From: CAYZJV01 sp049310885
Lineage (GTDB): Bacteria; Spirochaetota; Spirochaetia; Sphaerochaetales; Sphaerochaetaceae
Length of the DNA stretch: 25,092 nt
NCBI RefSeq assembly: GCF_049310885.1
Contig: NZ_JBMDYO010000014.1
Coordinates: 1 to 25,092 of the forward strand
Direction of reading: 5' to 3'
The position numbers and the translations under genes are program-made. The notes below the pieces were generated by a model that was given only the letters and a program-made list of their open reading frames with translations, had not been told where the DNA came from and ran no database searches. Shown here in pieces: positions 24,385 to 25,092 of this stretch (position 1 is the stretch's first letter; every line of letters begins with the position of its first letter).

Positions 24385-25092
24385 TTAGCTCTCGATTTTA
24401 TCGCACACGGGAAACTCGAAGGGTGCCGATGAAGCAAACCTTGTCACGTGCCGTGCCGCCGTGGGAGGTGAAGCCAATGTACCGGGACCGCCTACGCATC
24501 CCCCGGGACATGCCATTCCTTCCACAAGATCCGGACAGGTACTACCTTTGTCGATATGTTTCAGCATCTCAAGACAATCGGAGAGGGTGTCGGCTTTTTC
24601 GAAGCTGATGTCCGTTATACCGAACTTCTCTTCTGCTGTCCTGATGATCGCATTGCCGACTCCCGAAGCATTCGCATATCCGCGCCCGAGCATGCTCGCG
24701 TCCTGAATGGCAGGACTCCCCCCGATCGTCGCGAGATCGATCTCGAAGGCAACGAAGAGTGCCGCAAGTTCCTCGAAGGTCAGGACATGATCCACATATC
24801 CCGACACTTCGGTGGTGAGTGCCTCATACTTCTTGGCAATGCATGGTCCGATAAAGATAACCTTCGCAGCCACATCGGATTCCTTGATCTTCTTCGCCGT
24901 CTCCACCATCGGCGTATAGCTGTCGGCGATATTTTCCGCTAGGTCCGGATATGAATTTCGTGCGGTCAAAACCCACGATGGGCAACAGGAAGTTCCAAGA
25001 AATTTTCCCTGTTTAGTTGTGTATTTTTCGGCGAGTAGGATTGTGTCGCAATCCGCGCCATAGGCGACTTCCATCACCCGGTCGAATCCCAG
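24385..25092 (-). CDS. [FeFe]-hydrogenase, C-terminal catalytic part (gene starts at 902 across the circle junction)
   Basis: This holds the H-cluster domain and continues directly from the N-terminal part at 1-902. All H-cluster cysteines are present in the merged 510-residue protein: TSCCPSW (309-315, proton-relay Cys311 and ligand Cys312), IGPCIAKKYE (Cys359) and GMACPGGCVGGPG (Cys470 and Cys474). The protein ends FPVCDKIES and stop TAA at 24385. The GPC version of the second motif differs from the MPC of group A enzymes and suggests group B; that is inference. Bases 25016-25092 duplicate 1-77. No terminator is obvious after the stop. Confidence 0.93.
   Translation of the reverse strand: MGFDRVMEVAYGADCDTILLAEKYTTKQGKFLGTSCCPSWVLTARNSYPDLAENIADSYTPMVETAKKIKESDVAAKVIFIGPCIAKKYEALTTEVSGYVDHVLTFEELAALFVAFEIDLATIGGSPAIQDASMLGRGYANASGVGNAIIRTAEEKFGITDISFEKADTLSDCLEMLKHIDKGSTCPDLVEGMACPGGCVGGPGTLASPPTAARHVTRFASSAPFEFPVCDKIES
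25016..25092. repeat. Terminal direct repeat: circle-closing overlap with 1-77
   Basis: The last 77 bases are identical to the first 77. The coding frame of the hydrogenase passes through the overlap without error, which supports a closed circular path in the assembly. The merged length is 25015 bases before correcting the two gaps. Confidence 0.93.

Overview
The window most likely represents one circular DNA molecule, or a tandemly repeated unit, from an anaerobic bacterium, assembled from short reads. Its first and last 77 bases are identical. When they are overlapped, an [FeFe]-hydrogenase gene cut by the window ends becomes one continuous 510-codon reading frame. The first 100-N gap (1179-1278) is also flanked by identical 77-base copies, so it looks like an assembler join with nothing missing. 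The second gap (4956-5055) lies inside a tandem repeat of unknown length. Hydrogenase, molybdenum-cofactor synthesis and a large stock of metal-efflux genes suit a strictly anaerobic fermenter. Gene style outside 7.0-15.2 kb is compatible with a spirochaete such as the Sphaerochaeta group, but this is only an impression. The 7.0-15.2 kb segment is visibly AT-rich and Clostridia-like.

Layout. (1) Across the circle junction to 1.36 kb, minus strand: a thioredoxin-like [2Fe-2S] protein translationally coupled to a monomeric [FeFe]-hydrogenase. (2) 1.5-5.76 kb, minus strand: a copper module. It holds a CsoR repressor with its operator/promoter, a small LDCC-motif protein, a CopB-type (CPH motif) ATPase with a huge His-Ser-Asp-His-Gly-Asn repeat, and three consecutive small membrane proteins with C-terminal SHOCT domains, preceded by a second CsoR-like palindrome and ended by a terminator. 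(3) 5.87-7.02 kb: a decayed 3' remnant and then the 5' part of a compact serine recombinase gene. (4) 7.02-15.2 kb: an inserted foreign block. It contains an IS21-like end, a CadC-CadA-LspA-CopZ-like metal-resistance operon, a trio of clostridial serine recombinase genes (one intact, one small and non-catalytic, one truncated) and a fragment of a restriction HsdS gene. (5) 15.2-15.6 kb: the 3' end of the recombinase interrupted by that block. (6) 15.86-22.46 kb: a molybdenum module with a ModE-like regulator, a MoeA-like protein, MogA, ModABC, MoaA, MoaC and a MOSC protein. (7) 22.7-24.06 kb: another recombinase copy, broken by a 152-bp insertion, then a structured non-coding stretch up to the hydrogenase 3' end.

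How it fits together. The same compact serine recombinase, or a piece of it, occurs between each functional block (hydrogenase/copper, cadmium, molybdenum), all in one orientation. The recombinase elements therefore look like punctuation of a modular accessory island. No replication, partition or conjugation gene is recognisable, so an excised or tandemly amplified chromosomal island is at least as likely as a plasmid. The copper and cadmium blocks have independent repressors and operators. The molybdenum block couples uptake to cofactor synthesis, but no molybdoenzyme is present in the window.
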